Source: Hexactinellida sp. DTS-2022 (taxonomy: Eukaryota > Porifera > Hexactinellida). Taken from it: DNA of 64,000 bases. The stretch lies in assembly GCA_028753945.1 (NCBI GenBank), contig JAPNXP010000015.1, forward strand, positions 1,054,001 to 1,118,000. The letters are read 5' to 3'. Position numbers and translations under genes: made by a program. Below, one piece after another: positions 63,893-64,000 of the stretch. The notes under the pieces were generated by a model. It was given only the letters and a program-made list of their open reading frames with translations, was not told the origin of the DNA and searched no databases. Numbering within the stretch: position 1 is the stretch's first letter; every line of letters starts with the position of its first letter.

Positions 63893-64000
63893 ATAGCGAA
63901 AGCGATATTTTTCAAATAGATTTATATACCCCTCTCTTTAATACAACTACAGTACACCCTCGCTAATCCGTACAAAGATGTTCCGATCAGTGAATTCGTT

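Larger units (their letters stand above)
60821..64000. other. Upstream region of MROH1 and right end of the window
   Basis: Contains MITEs at 61011-61344, 62207-62401, 62564-62746, 63132-63275 and 63361-63892, a Helitron-like end at 61960, and at 63955 the left end of another CAGT-type element (CAGTACACCCTCGCTAATCC) cut by the window edge. No gene supported. Confidence 0.55.

Noticed and set aside
1-64000. CRISPR arrays, rRNA, tRNA, prokaryotic operons
   Set aside because: No regularly spaced direct repeats, rRNA segments or convincing tRNA cloverleaf were seen; the genome is clearly animal.
1-64000. Retroviral, LTR or Polinton-type elements
   Set aside because: No reverse transcriptase, integrase, capsid or long direct terminal repeats were recognised.

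Overview
The window reads as AT-rich nuclear DNA of an invertebrate animal. It carries animal-specific families (a DLG scaffold, a TCF/LEF factor with a C-clamp, TBC1D10, ANKUB1, a BTB-BACK serine-enriched protein like fly gprs), GT-AG introns and several transposon classes. I cannot fix the phylum from sequence alone. No retrovirus, LTR or Polinton-like element was recognised.

Layout. 1-5 kb: the 3' end of an MTHFSD-like gene, an intronless SLC25A34/35 carrier, and on the minus strand a free-standing DUSP-Ubl protein with no protease domain. 5-10.8 kb: no gene seen, many short DNA transposons. 10.8-16.4 kb: intronless DLG, intronless mitochondrial glycine C-acetyltransferase (GCAT), and a fucosyltransferase frame with one in-frame TGA. 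16.4-20 kb: dense nested transposon relics, including an hAT with a legible dimerisation domain. 20-24 kb: BTB-BACK gene and TBC1D10-like RabGAP, both intronless. 24-33 kb: a tandem repeat block, ANKUB1, a Helitron, and a 2-hydroxyacid dehydrogenase. 33-34.6 kb (minus): a three-exon signal-peptide/TM/PPxY protein that I reconstructed. 37.4-48.2 kb: a TCF/LEF gene rebuilt as ten coding exons (501 aa). A set of phase-compatible minus-strand exons may be a second gene interleaved with its first two introns. 48-53.8 kb: repeats only. 53.8-54.1 kb: COX16. 55.8-60.8 kb (minus): a 1658-residue MROH1 in one exon. 61-64 kb: repeats.

Two themes stand out. First, eight genes, including DLG and MROH1, are single open frames, while TCF, COX16 (probably) and the PPxY gene are split; several single-exon genes have a 3'-splice-like tract within about 20 bases of the ATG, so 5'-UTR introns or spliced-leader trans-splicing are possible. 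Second, non-genic DNA is packed with short inverted-repeat transposons: hAT-type with 8-bp target duplications, many TA-flanked families whose ends begin CAGT, one MULE-like family with 9-bp duplications, and Helitron ends. Nearly every family carries its own short word repeated many times inside its ends, and insertion order can be read from nesting. Functionally the genes are unrelated housekeeping, signalling and scaffold genes; no operon logic is visible.
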